Positions 9,083 to 17,424 of a stretch of 64,000 nt of DNA are shown here, piece after piece (position 1 is the stretch's first letter; every line of letters starts with the position of its first letter). This stretch comes from UBA4582 sp013204195 (GTDB taxonomy: Bacteria > Pseudomonadota > Gammaproteobacteria > Pseudomonadales > Azotimanducaceae): NCBI GenBank assembly GCA_963925735.1, contig CAWUUH010000030.1, positions 1 to 64,000 on the forward strand. Reading direction: 5' to 3'. Position numbers and translations under genes: made by a program. Below the pieces are notes generated by a model, which was given only the letters and a program-made list of their open reading frames with translations, was not told where the DNA came from and did no database searches.

Positions 9083-9994
9083 TTGCGCATTGCCATACTG
9101 TCACGGAACAAAAAACTCTACTCTACCCGTCGTCTGATCGAGGCAGGGGTCGCTCGCGGCCACGAGGTGCGCGTACTAGATCATCTTAAATGCTTCATGG
9201 ATATCACTTCGGAAAAACCAACACTGCACTATCGCAACGAAGAGTTCGGCGCTGATGACTTTGACGCGGTCATTCCCCGCATTGGGGCATCGGTGACGTC
9301 TTATGGTACCGCCGTTCTGCGGCAATTTGAGATGATGGGCGTCTATAGTGTTAACGAGTCGGTGGCAATTTCCCGCTCACGAGACAAGTTGCGCTCGTTG
9401 CAATTACTATCGCGCAAAAAAATCGGCATCCCCATCACCGCCTATGCCCATAACACGGACAGCACTGACGCGCTGATCAGAGAGGTCGGCGGCGCCCCCG
9501 TGGTGATCAAATTACTGGAAGGCACTCAAGGCATTGGTGTCGTACTGGCTGAAACTAAAAAAGCTGCGGCCAGTGTTATCGAAGCCTTTATGGGGTTAAA
9601 CGCTAATATTCTCGTCCAGGAATTCATCAAGGAATCGAAGGGCTCGGACATCCGCTGCTTCGTGGTCGGCGACAAGGTCATCGCCGCGATGGAACGCCGA
9701 GCTGCGCCGGGAGAATTTCGTTCCAACCTGCATCGTGGTGGCACAGCTCAACTCGTCAAACTCAGCGCCGCCGAGCGGCGCACAGCCATCAAAGCAGCCT
9801 CCACCATGGGGCTTAATATGTGCGGCGTCGATATTCTGCGCTCGGATCGCGGTCCATTGATCATGGAAGTGAACTCTTCGCCGGGCCTCGAAGGCATTGA
9901 GACAGCTACCGGCAAAGATATCGCGGGCATGGTCTATGATTTTATCGAAAAGAACGCCGGCAAGCACAAGAACAAAACCAAAGGCAAAGGCTAG
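9083..9994 (+). CDS. rimK: RimK, ribosomal protein S6 glutamate ligase (ATP-grasp)
   Basis: ATP-dependent ligase that adds glutamate to the C-terminus of ribosomal protein S6, 303 residues, full length. The start is a TTG at 9083 with GAGAGG 6 nt upstream; MRIAILSRNKKLYSTRRLIEAG aligns with the family N-terminus. ATP-grasp elements: KLLEGTQGIGVVLAE, the EFIKESKGSDIRCFVVG strand, and metal ligands in DILRSDRGPLIMEVNSSPGLEGIE. The zinc protease that often accompanies rimK in marine bacteria is not adjacent. Confidence 0.9.
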   Translation: MRIAILSRNKKLYSTRRLIEAGVARGHEVRVLDHLKCFMDITSEKPTLHYRNEEFGADDFDAVIPRIGASVTSYGTAVLRQFEMMGVYSVNESVAISRSRDKLRSLQLLSRKKIGIPITAYAHNTDSTDALIREVGGAPVVIKLLEGTQGIGVVLAETKKAAASVIEAFMGLNANILVQEFIKESKGSDIRCFVVGDKVIAAMERRAAPGEFRSNLHRGGTAQLVKLSAAERRTAIKAASTMGLNMCGVDILRSDRGPLIMEVNSSPGLEGIETATGKDIAGMVYDFIEKNAGKHKNKTKGKG

Positions 9995-10006
9995 ATACTG
10001 CGCGAG

Positions 10007-10069
10007 TTTCGCCCCAGGCGAAAACGTGCAGGCCTCTGAGTGTTTCGCGCAGCGAACCGCTCAGAGGCC
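10007..10069 (+). terminator. Two hairpins after rimK
   Basis: TTTCGCC (10007-10013) pairs with GGCGAAA (10017-10023) around a CCA loop. Then GGCCTCTGAG (10031-10040) pairs with CTCAGAGGCC (10060-10069), enclosing an inner TTCGC/GCGAA stem. Both lie between convergent rimK and MFS genes. There is no clear T-run, so a classical intrinsic terminator is not certain. Confidence 0.5.
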
Positions 10070-10136
10070 ACTCCGAATCCGCCAAATATCTTCCACCGCG
10101 AAACACCAACCAACCATCAACAAACCATCAACCCAA

Positions 10137-11336
10137 CTAAATCTTATCCTTATGCCACATCACAAAAACCAATAACGGCAAGTACACCAGCAGCGTAAAT
10201 ATATACGGATATTCCGGCTGAATGGAATACAAAACCGTGCCCAAAATCGGCCCGATGGTAAATCCCAAGGGCCCACAGGATCCGGCAACACCGGCCACAG
10301 CGCCTTGCTCTTCGGCGCCCACTGCCAAGGATGCGCCCGCCATAAACCCTGGCCCAGCCAGCCCCATACCCAGACCCAACAACGTCATGGCCCCTAACAA
10401 CAGCGTTCTGGATTCCGCCAACGCCATAATACTAAACGCCAGAATCAGTAAGGGCATGGCGATGCGCAACAAATTGAAGGGCCTGATATCCAGGCGCTGA
10501 ACCAAAATAGCCTGCGAGAACAACGATGCCGCCGCCGATAGCATCATACCCAAACCAAAGGTTCGAGCCGTCTGAACCGCGGTTAAAGACAGCACATCCT
10601 GAAACCGAAAAGCCATGGTTTGCTGAACAATCGCAAAGCCCATAAACATCAATACCCCAACGATCATGAAGGGCATGATGCGAGGGTCTGTGCGCTTCAT
10701 CTTCACGGGCTTCCGGGTAAACACCTGGCGCGGCACATCAGGCAAGTAAACCAGGACAATCACGGCGGTTACCAGCGTAATGGCGGCAGAAAACCACAGT
10801 GGTGTCAGCAACGAAAAAATAGCTAGACCACCGCCCAATGCGGGCCCGAGGATCGCGCCTAAATTATTCGCCGCACCCACAGCACCCATACCTTTGGTGC
10901 GAGTCGCGATATCAGTAATATCCGCCATATAGGCACTGGCGGCAGGCATGGTCGCCGACATCACCGAGGCATGGGCCATACGCGACACCACCAAGGCGAT
11001 AAACGCCATCATCGGTGGAAATAGCCCGATCATTGCTGATTTGAATACCGCGGCAAAGACCACAGTTCCCAGGCTATAACCAAACAGGCCCACCAGGATA
11101 ATCCGCTTACGTCCCCAGCGATCACTGGCTCGACCCCAGATCGGCATGCAGAGAAAGACCGTCACTGACGATGCTGAAATAATCGCGCCAATTTGAATCA
11201 CACTCAAACCGATTTCTCGACCCAACGGCGCCAGAATGGCAAACAACACCGTCTGTCCCATGCCTACAGCAACCAGCGAGAACAGCAAGATGCGTTTAGC
11301 GAAGACCAGAGGAAAACCTGGCGTTTGAGTAGGCAT
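10137..11336 (-). CDS. MFS transporter, drug-efflux-like (TetA/MdtG type)
   Basis: Twelve-helix major facilitator of 399 residues from the ATG at 11336; a TTG at 11354 also fits but has no ribosome site. The motif A loop after helix 2 is GRASDRWGRKRIILVG. Motif C-like GAANNLGAILGPALGGGLA lies in helix 5, typical of proton-driven export (DHA1) carriers. The substrate is unknown. It lies 58 bp downstream of modF on the same strand, so it may be the last gene of an ilvC-modF-MFS run. Confidence 0.88.
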   Translation of the reverse strand: MPTQTPGFPLVFAKRILLFSLVAVGMGQTVLFAILAPLGREIGLSVIQIGAIISASSVTVFLCMPIWGRASDRWGRKRIILVGLFGYSLGTVVFAAVFKSAMIGLFPPMMAFIALVVSRMAHASVMSATMPAASAYMADITDIATRTKGMGAVGAANNLGAILGPALGGGLAIFSLLTPLWFSAAITLVTAVIVLVYLPDVPRQVFTRKPVKMKRTDPRIMPFMIVGVLMFMGFAIVQQTMAFRFQDVLSLTAVQTARTFGLGMMLSAAASLFSQAILVQRLDIRPFNLLRIAMPLLILAFSIMALAESRTLLLGAMTLLGLGMGLAGPGFMAGASLAVGAEEQGAVAGVAGSCGPLGFTIGPILGTVLYSIQPEYPYIFTLLVYLPLLVFVMWHKDKI

Positions 11337-11394
11337 GGGTCTCGTTTCCAACAATGATTAGTTTAGTAGCAGGCCGTCAGGCCAGACATCTACG

Positions 11395-12819
11395 TCAACC
11401 GCGGTGATCGAGGGCCAGGTAATGGTTGATTCCCTTGATCCGGTCGCTTGCGTGGTGATTCACATAGACCACCGCCGTTTCAGACTCGGCACAAATCTTC
11501 TCAATCAGCGCCAGTACCAGTTGCCGATTCATATCGTCCAGCCCCAGGCAAGGCTCATCAAGAATCAACAGCGGCGGATGTTTGACCATCGCTCGGGCGA
11601 TCAACAGTAGGCGCTGATCACCAAAGGACAGTTGCTGAAACGATGCACTTGCACGCTGGGTCATCCCCAACAACGCGAGCCACTGACGTGCAATCTCTAG
11701 CTGACGGTCCGATGCGGTCTGGTACAATCCGATGCTGTCGTAAAAACCGGAGAGTATCACATTCTGAACACTGACGCTGACGCGATAGTCCCATTGCAAA
11801 CCTGATGAGACGTAGCCGATGTGCTGCTTAATATCCCAGATACTCTCACCCTGGCCACGCTGATAACCAAACACGAAAATATCGTTATTATAGCACTGGG
11901 GATTATCGCCGGTGATCAAGTTCAGCAAGCAGGTTTTACCACTGCCATTGGGGCCCGATAGTTGCCAGTGCTGCCCTGGCTCAATACGCCAGTCGAGGTG
12001 TTCAAACACCAGGTGATTACCATAGGCTATGCGGGCATCGCGTATCTCGACCAGGGGCTGATCGGGATTCAGCGCCACCTCTTCGACAGCAGTTTCCCGC
12101 TCAGGTAGCTGCAACTCACTGGCCTGCAGATGCAGCAGTTGTGCCAGTTGCGCCACCGCTGGCAGATCGTCAGCGGCAATCTGTTGGACCAGTGCGCCTT
12201 GCTGCAATAGCGCCATATCCGTGACGAAGTCTGGGATCTCATCAAAACGATTCAAAATAAATAATAACGACGTCGAAGTCATCTGCTCAGCCAGACATTC
12301 ACGCAGGATCTCCACCGCCTTAACATCAAGACCGTCGAAGGGTTCATCGAGAATCAGCAGCTCTGGATGACTGGCGAGCGCCTGAACCAGCATGAACTTG
12401 CGGGTTTCGCCCGTCGACAATTGACGAAAACTCCGCGCCAACAAATGCGTTAGATCGAATCGCCGAACAAGCTTAGCCTGCAGCACGGGATCGACGCAGG
12501 ACTCGTCGAGCATCTCTTGCAGGGGGGTGCCGGCAAACACCACATCAGTGATGTCGCTGTCGTCCTTATCACGTTCTGCCTGAATGAGTCTCGCCTGCGC
12601 TTCCAGCGAAACAAGACTCACTCTACCGGGCACACCCGTTAGCGTGCCAGACTGAATCTCACCCTCACCAGCCAACAAGGCACCTAACGCAGACTTACCC
12701 GCGCCATTGGGCCCGAGAATCGCCCAACACTGGCCCGGTTCTATGCTCCAGTTGATCGCGTCCAGCACAAAATCAGCATTGAATTTCGCCGTGCACTGCT
12801 GCACGCAAATGGTATCCAT
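11395..12819 (-). CDS. modF: ModF-like ABC ATPase with two nucleotide-binding domains
   Basis: Soluble protein of 474 residues with two fused ABC ATPase halves. Half one: Walker A GPNGAGKS (about 36-43), signature STGETRK, Walker B LLILDEPFDGLD. Half two: GPNGSGKT, signature LSFGDQR, LLILDEPCLGLDDMNRQL. The second-half signature and VNHHASD match E. coli ModF closely. ModF lies with molybdate genes in E. coli, but its job is unclear and it carries no membrane domain. Here it begins 25 bp after ilvC on the same strand with no molybdate genes nearby, so the name is by similarity only. Confidence 0.78.
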   Translation of the reverse strand: MDTICVQQCTAKFNADFVLDAINWSIEPGQCWAILGPNGAGKSALGALLAGEGEIQSGTLTGVPGRVSLVSLEAQARLIQAERDKDDSDITDVVFAGTPLQEMLDESCVDPVLQAKLVRRFDLTHLLARSFRQLSTGETRKFMLVQALASHPELLILDEPFDGLDVKAVEILRECLAEQMTSTSLLFILNRFDEIPDFVTDMALLQQGALVQQIAADDLPAVAQLAQLLHLQASELQLPERETAVEEVALNPDQPLVEIRDARIAYGNHLVFEHLDWRIEPGQHWQLSGPNGSGKTCLLNLITGDNPQCYNNDIFVFGYQRGQGESIWDIKQHIGYVSSGLQWDYRVSVSVQNVILSGFYDSIGLYQTASDRQLEIARQWLALLGMTQRASASFQQLSFGDQRLLLIARAMVKHPPLLILDEPCLGLDDMNRQLVLALIEKICAESETAVVYVNHHASDRIKGINHYLALDHRG

Positions 12820-12844
12820 CAGCTGTCGCGACCTGGCGTCCGCA

Positions 12845-14317
12845 CTAGACTATTTTTTTCATGGCGCTCATATAGCCGCGCAAGGTCTGACCGATCTTTT
12901 CAACGCTGTGGCTTCGCAGAGCAGCGTTAACTTCGATAAGGCGTTGGTTATCAACACCGGTATCTTTAAGGCTTAACCCATGACCGATGACATCGGTATT
13001 CATCCCTGTCATGAAATCTGCCAACAAAGGTAAGCAAGCGTGATTGTATAAGTAGCAGCCGTATTCAGCCGTATCGGAAATAGTACTGTTCATCTCGTAC
13101 AATTTCTTTCGAGCGATCGTGTTGGCAATCAGTGGCGTCTCATGCAGAGATTCATAGTAAGCCGACTCAGCCTTAATACCAGCGGCTGTCATGGTCTCAT
13201 AAGCCAATTCCACACCGGCCTTGACCATCGCAACCATCAGGATACCGTGATCGAAATATTCTTGCTCGCTGATTTCTTCATCAGTGTTAGTCGCATTCTC
13301 GAATGCAGACTCACCGGTTTCTTTACGCCAGCCCAACAAATTTACATCATCGTTGGCCCAATCTTGCATCATGCCCGAGGAAAAGGCACCGCTCATGATG
13401 TCGTCCATGTGCTTGTGGTACAAAGGCCGCATAATATCTTTGAGTTCAGCCGCTAAATCAAAGGCTTTGATCTTTGCTGGATTTGACAAGCGATCCAGCA
13501 TGTTCGTCACGCCACCATACTTGAGCGCTTCAGTGACCGTCTCCCAACCGTACTGCACCAATTTCGACGCATAACCCGGCGCTATACCCTGGGCGACCAT
13601 CTTGTCGAAACACAGCAGTGAACCGGTTTGGAGCATGCCACACAAAATAGTTTGCTCGCCCATCAGGTCAGACTTGACCTCAGCAATAAAGGACGACATC
13701 AAGACACCGGCCTTATGACCACCGGTACCGGCAGCATAGGCCTTCGCTATAGCCAGACCGTGGCCCTGTGGGTCGTTCTTTTCATGTACGGCAATCAGCG
13801 TCGGTACACCAAATCCCCGTTTGTATTCCTCACGTACTTCTGTGCCCGGACACTTGGGTGCCACCATAATCACCGTAATGTCATCCCGAATCTGCATGCC
13901 TTCTTCAACAATATTAAAACCATGTGAATAAGCCAGACATGCGTTCTGCTTCATCAAAGGCACAACCTCTGCGACCACAGACGTATGTTGTTTGTCTGGC
14001 GTCAGGTTCAGAACCAAATCTGCTGTCGGAATCAGTTCCGCATAGGTACCCACTGTAAAACCGTTGTCTGTGGCGTTCTTCCAAGACTGGCGTTGCTCTT
14101 TAATCGCCGACTCACGCAAGGTGTAAGACACATCGAGGCCGCTGTCCCGCAAATTCAAGCCCTGATTGAGTCCCTGTGAACCACAACCGATAACCACCAG
14201 TTTCTTGCCCTTCAAGACACTCACGCCATCGCTGAAGGCAGCCGGATCCATAAATTCACATTTGCCCAGTTGGGCGAGCTGCTCACGCAGCGACAAAGTA
14301 TTAAAATAATTAGCCAT
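12845..14317 (-). CDS. ilvC: Ketol-acid reductoisomerase, class II (IlvC)
   Basis: Second common enzyme of valine, leucine and isoleucine synthesis, converting acetolactate and acetohydroxybutyrate with NADPH and Mg2+. It has 490 residues, the long class II form typical of Gammaproteobacteria. The start MANYFNTLSLREQLAQLGKC at 14317 matches E. coli. The Rossmann site is VVIGCGSQGLNQGLN. Two knotted C-terminal domains carry acidic Mg ligands (LMGEQTILCG and EYFDHGILMVA regions). AAAGGAT lies about 10 nt upstream. The promoter region has a LysR-type palindrome. The activator ilvY lies 26 kb away instead of next door as in E. coli. Confidence 0.96.
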   Translation of the reverse strand: MANYFNTLSLREQLAQLGKCEFMDPAAFSDGVSVLKGKKLVVIGCGSQGLNQGLNLRDSGLDVSYTLRESAIKEQRQSWKNATDNGFTVGTYAELIPTADLVLNLTPDKQHTSVVAEVVPLMKQNACLAYSHGFNIVEEGMQIRDDITVIMVAPKCPGTEVREEYKRGFGVPTLIAVHEKNDPQGHGLAIAKAYAAGTGGHKAGVLMSSFIAEVKSDLMGEQTILCGMLQTGSLLCFDKMVAQGIAPGYASKLVQYGWETVTEALKYGGVTNMLDRLSNPAKIKAFDLAAELKDIMRPLYHKHMDDIMSGAFSSGMMQDWANDDVNLLGWRKETGESAFENATNTDEEISEQEYFDHGILMVAMVKAGVELAYETMTAAGIKAESAYYESLHETPLIANTIARKKLYEMNSTISDTAEYGCYLYNHACLPLLADFMTGMNTDVIGHGLSLKDTGVDNQRLIEVNAALRSHSVEKIGQTLRGYMSAMKKIV

Positions 14318-14411
14318 GGCGGGGTTATCCTTTGGTGTAGTCAAACGGTAATCAGGGTTGGTATTGTGTCTGCGGGAAACCTAATTGCAGAGATTACTCA
14401 TAAAGGCAGCT

Positions 14412-14440
14412 ACTGTAGAGCAATTGCAGCCTTGCGTAAA
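14412..14440 (-). promoter_or_regulatory. Candidate ilvC promoter
   Basis: On the minus strand, TTTACG (14440-14435) and TACAGT (14417-14412) are separated by 17 bp, giving 4/6 matches to each sigma-70 element. They lie about 95 bp before the ilvC ATG. The choice is supported by the palindrome at 14462-14478, which would be centred near -65 of the predicted start. Confidence 0.45.
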
Positions 14441-14461
14441 ATGAACATTTTGGGACATGAG

Positions 14462-14478
14462 GTTGCGATTGTCGCAAC
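14462..14478. promoter_or_regulatory. LysR-type operator palindrome upstream of ilvC
   Basis: GTTGCGA-TTG-TCGCAAC is a perfect inverted repeat that contains the LysR T-N11-A pattern (TGCGATTGTCGCA). Its distance from the candidate promoter is that expected of a LysR recognition site. IlvY is the natural candidate regulator. The rest of the 399-bp gap (14318-14716) shows no gene. Confidence 0.55.
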
Positions 14479-14716
14479 ACTATAAGCTATTCACCGCTCA
14501 CCGGCCACGCTGACTTAGCACAATCACCCACCGCCCGATAACGCCTACCCACCGCCCCCGTGGCCTAGCTTGACGTTGCCAGTGATGGCGATGTTCGTTA
14601 CTCTCGATATCTAGCCATTTCCACAATCGTGCAAAATCATTAACCCGAGAAAGCGCCAGCAACCGTTATTTGAGCCATCCGGCGCATCAACACACTTAAT
14701 TCATCAGGAGCGAACC

Positions 14717-15964
14717 ATGAGCGAAGCCAGGGATACCATCGAACAATCCAACCCCTATGATCTGCCACTGGATCAATTCGACCTACTTCGGCCAGATCTA
14801 TTCGAAAACGACAACCACGTAGGCTACTTCGAGCGCCTGCGAAAGGAAGACCCCGTACACCTGCAGACTGATCACGCTGAAGCCGGATCCTTTTGGAACG
14901 TCACGCGTTACAAGGACATCATGGAGGTCGACACCAACCATGACCTTTACTCCTCATCGGGCTCCATCGTCGCGACCGACCAAGATGAAGATTTCTCCTT
15001 ACCCATGTTTATCGCCATGGATCCACCTAAGCATGACCAGCAACGGCGTGAAGTCAGCCCGGTAGTGGCACCCCGCAACTTGGCACTGATGGAAGACGAA
15101 ATTCGCGGCCGAGTAGTGGATATTCTTGACAGTCTGCCCCGCAATGAAGAGTTCAACTGGGTTGACCAGGTGTCTATCGAACTGACCACCCAGATGCTGG
15201 CGACGCTGTTCGATTTTCCCTTTGAAGATCGACGTAAATTGACCCGTTGGTCAGACGTTGCCACCGCCGATGTGGAAACCGGCATCATCGTTGAAAGCGA
15301 GGATCAGCGCCGAGCAGAATTGTATGAATGCCTGCAGTACTTCACTGGTCTGTGGAATCAGCGGGTTAACGAACCACCGCGCGGCGACCTGATTTCCATG
15401 CTCGCTCACGGTGAATCGACCCGCAACATGGATCCCATGGAATACCTGGGCAACCTGGTATTGCTGATTGTCGGTGGTAATGACACGACCCGAAACTCCA
15501 TTACCGGTGGCGTTTGGTTCCTGAACCAGAATCCTGGTGAATATCAAAAATTGCGAGACAACAGCAATTTGATTACCAGCATGGTTCCAGAAATCATCCG
15601 TTATCAGACCCCTTTGGCCTATATGCGCCGGACTGCCCTGCAGGACTCTATCTTAGGCGGCAAGCAGATCAAGGAAGGCGAGAAACTCCTAATGTGGTAT
15701 GTGTCAGGTAACCGCGACAGTGAAGTCATCGAGCGCGCCGACGAATTCATCATTGATCGCGCCCATCCTCGACAGCATTTATCCTTTGGCTTCGGCATCC
15801 ATCGCTGCATGGGTAATCGTCTGGCAGAAATGCAATTGAAAATTCTCTGGGAGGAAATCGGCAAACGCTGTAAGGCGATCGAGGCCGTAGGGCCACCCAC
15901 CTGGGTGCAGTCATCCTTCGTAAAAGGTTACTCCGATCTACCGGTCATACTCCGCGAAAAGTAG
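14717..15964 (+). CDS. Cytochrome P450, CYP153-type alkane/fatty-acid terminal hydroxylase
   Basis: Soluble bacterial P450 of 415 residues. The oxygen-activating helix I is GGNDTTRNS (from about 253) and the heme-thiolate loop is FGFGIHRCMGNRLAEMQL with Cys364. FIAMDPPKHDQQRREVSPVVAP, SIELTTQMLATLFDFPFE and MVPEIIRYQTPLAYMRRTA closely follow the CYP153 pattern, a family that hydroxylates medium-chain alkanes and related chains at the terminal carbon using ferredoxin and ferredoxin reductase. Those electron carriers are usually adjacent but are absent here, so they must be encoded elsewhere. A strong hairpin follows the stop, suggesting a single-gene transcript. Confidence 0.9.
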   Translation: MSEARDTIEQSNPYDLPLDQFDLLRPDLFENDNHVGYFERLRKEDPVHLQTDHAEAGSFWNVTRYKDIMEVDTNHDLYSSSGSIVATDQDEDFSLPMFIAMDPPKHDQQRREVSPVVAPRNLALMEDEIRGRVVDILDSLPRNEEFNWVDQVSIELTTQMLATLFDFPFEDRRKLTRWSDVATADVETGIIVESEDQRRAELYECLQYFTGLWNQRVNEPPRGDLISMLAHGESTRNMDPMEYLGNLVLLIVGGNDTTRNSITGGVWFLNQNPGEYQKLRDNSNLITSMVPEIIRYQTPLAYMRRTALQDSILGGKQIKEGEKLLMWYVSGNRDSEVIERADEFIIDRAHPRQHLSFGFGIHRCMGNRLAEMQLKILWEEIGKRCKAIEAVGPPTWVQSSFVKGYSDLPVILREK

Positions 15965-15979
15965 CACTGCATGCTCACC

Positions 15980-16007
15980 CATCAGGGTCTCGAATGAGAC
16001 CCTGATG
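15980..16007 (+). terminator. Strong hairpin after the P450 gene
   Basis: CATCAGGGTCTC pairs perfectly with GAGACCCTGATG around a GAAT loop, 16 nt past the stop. No T-run follows, so it may protect the 3' end or pause RNA polymerase and not be a classical terminator. Confidence 0.6.
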
Positions 16008-16104
16008 TCAACGCCGTTCAAAACCTCATAGCTTACGAACCCGCGCTTGCATTTTTGTGAACGGGTCGAGCGTTTGGCCGACATGGATCGATAACAATGT
16101 CGCC

Positions 16105-16722
16105 ATGGCATCGACACAGCAATCAACTTATCGCATCTTTTACTGGCTCAGCCTGGCGTTATTCTGCGCCTACGGCCAACCGGGGGGAACCGATGGCACC
16201 AGCGAAACATGGCTAGACCACCGGCTTAGCACTGGGTCTCCAAGTCAACTACCGTCAGCCGCCCATGCCAGTCAGGCTTGCCTGCTCAGATGGCAACCCT
16301 ATTGCGCTACCACCATCGGCACACTGCCAGCTTGTGTACGCTTAGGGTCGCCAGCCGCAGCCTCTTTAGACAATGTCTGTTTAAGCGCCTATTCCAGCAA
16401 CGCTGACGCCCCTGATCCACAAATTATCTTTGCCCAGCTGGATCCCATTGATACCGCGCTAGACACTCGGACCCTGCCAGTCATTGCGAACTCGGCACAA
16501 TACGACAACGACGCAACAGTCAAATTCGACTCAGCACTCGGTTGGCGCGCAGCGCACGGATCCTTGATGCCCTTCAGCACGGCGACACTGGCGCGCTGGC
16601 ACGCCGACAGATGGATCAATGAAAGTGACCTTCAGCGCGAATCACAGCACGACTCTGATCACGACCCTCATCACGACGCGCATCACGACCCTCATCATGA
16701 AGCTACCGTCAGGTATTTTTGA
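16105..16722 (+). CDS. Hypothetical exported protein with His/Asp-rich tail
   Basis: Not recognised. It has 205 residues from ATG 16105 (an upstream start at 16057 is also open). The N-terminus RIFYWLSLALFCAYG looks like a signal peptide or anchor. Four cysteines in the next 90 residues would suit disulphides in the periplasm. The C-terminus is a repeat of HDSD, HDPH, HDAH, HDPH, encoded by 12-bp units, a likely Zn, Ni or Cu binding tail. No good ribosome site is visible, and it lies alone after the P450. Reality of the gene is moderately supported by the in-frame repeat and the signal-like start. Confidence 0.5.
   Translation: MASTQQSTYRIFYWLSLALFCAYGQPGGTDGTSETWLDHRLSTGSPSQLPSAAHASQACLLRWQPYCATTIGTLPACVRLGSPAAASLDNVCLSAYSSNADAPDPQIIFAQLDPIDTALDTRTLPVIANSAQYDNDATVKFDSALGWRAAHGSLMPFSTATLARWHADRWINESDLQRESQHDSDHDPHHDAHHDPHHEATVRYF
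16648..16695 (+). repeat. Four 12-bp units coding the His/Asp tail
   Basis: CACGACTCTGAT, CACGACCCTCAT, CACGACGCGCAT and CACGACCCTCAT in tandem, each four codons, followed by CATGAAGCT. Confidence 0.9.
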
Positions 16723-16832
16723 TCATGCTAGCGCGATTAATCATTCGAAGCCTAGACCGGAACCGACTCGCCATGAGCTAGAGATCTAAAATAAATGAAC
16801 CACTAGAGAACCGCACCCATATGAGCTTACCC

Positions 16833-16859
16833 GTCAACTCCATCAACTCGATCAACCAT
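16833..16859 (+). repeat. Three 9-bp imperfect tandem units
   Basis: GTCAACTCC, ATCAACTCG and ATCAACCAT in tandem in the gap between the His/Asp-tail gene and a possible tiny peptide. No other signal is visible in 16723-16998. Confidence 0.6.
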
Positions 16860-16998
16860 GGCATTGAACACGGGCGCTCAAGATTTCGCACACAAGACTT
16901 GCTCGCCAAGACCATCATCGAGCCAGCATATCGGTGAGCCTCAACGCCACACCGAACAACCGCTTAACCCGCTCGAAAACCAACTGAGGACCGTCAAA

Positions 16999-17073
16999 AT
17001 GGAAGTTTGGAATCAACGCCTTTTCCTGCTGATTTTTTTAGTGCTATGTATCGCTCATGTTTTAGCCGACTAG
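16999..17073 (+). CDS. Possible 24-residue hydrophobic peptide
   Basis: MEVWNQRLFLLIFLVLCIAHVLAD, split here as MEVWNQRLFL then LIFLVLCIAHVLAD, is one membrane-spanning helix with a short polar start. GAGGA lies 8 nt before the ATG, a good ribosome site. It could be a small membrane protein or a leader peptide. It lies in a gene-poor, repeat-bearing gap and I know no homologue. Confidence 0.3.
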   Translation: MEVWNQRLFLLIFLVLCIAHVLAD

Positions 17074-17190
17074 CCCAAAACGGATCTCGATTCGCCGCAC
17101 CAGCGCAATCAATTTCAGTCTGACATCACGACGAACACTGAGTGTCAGGCGATATATTTGGCGTCTCTGGCGCCCTTGCTCGTGCCGAGA

Positions 17191-17312
17191 CTATCTAGGA
17201 CGTTATTTATGAAGTTATCTAGGCACTTAGTTAGAAACCTATCTCTAGAAACTTATCTAGAAAATTATCTAGAAACTTATCTAAAAACTTATCTAGAAAC
17301 TTGGCTAGCGCG
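17191..17312 (+). repeat. 12-bp tandem repeat array, about ten units
   Basis: Consensus TTATCTAGAAAC. Units run from CTATCTAGGACG (17191) through TTATCTAGAAAA (17253), TTATCTAGAAAC (17265), TTATCTAAAAAC (17277) and TTATCTAGAAAC (17289) to TTGGCTAGCGCG. One unit (17239-17252) is 14 bp. Central copies are nearly identical and outer ones decayed. The array fills much of the 351-bp gap before the second sulfatase. A plus-strand open frame reads it as LETY-like units but starts with a poor TTG. Confidence 0.85.
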
Positions 17313-17424
17313 CCGCATAGGCCATTCTCTGCCCCAAGGGCTGCGGATATTCTTCTCGACCCGGGACACCCCCTAAACTGCAAAGTTGTGTACACTGGCG
17401 CCACTACCCATGAGAAAACTGGCG

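Noticed and set aside
17158..17376. 72-residue frame reading the 12-bp array as LETY-type units
   Set aside because: TTG start without ribosome site; the pattern follows from the DNA repeat period being a multiple of three.
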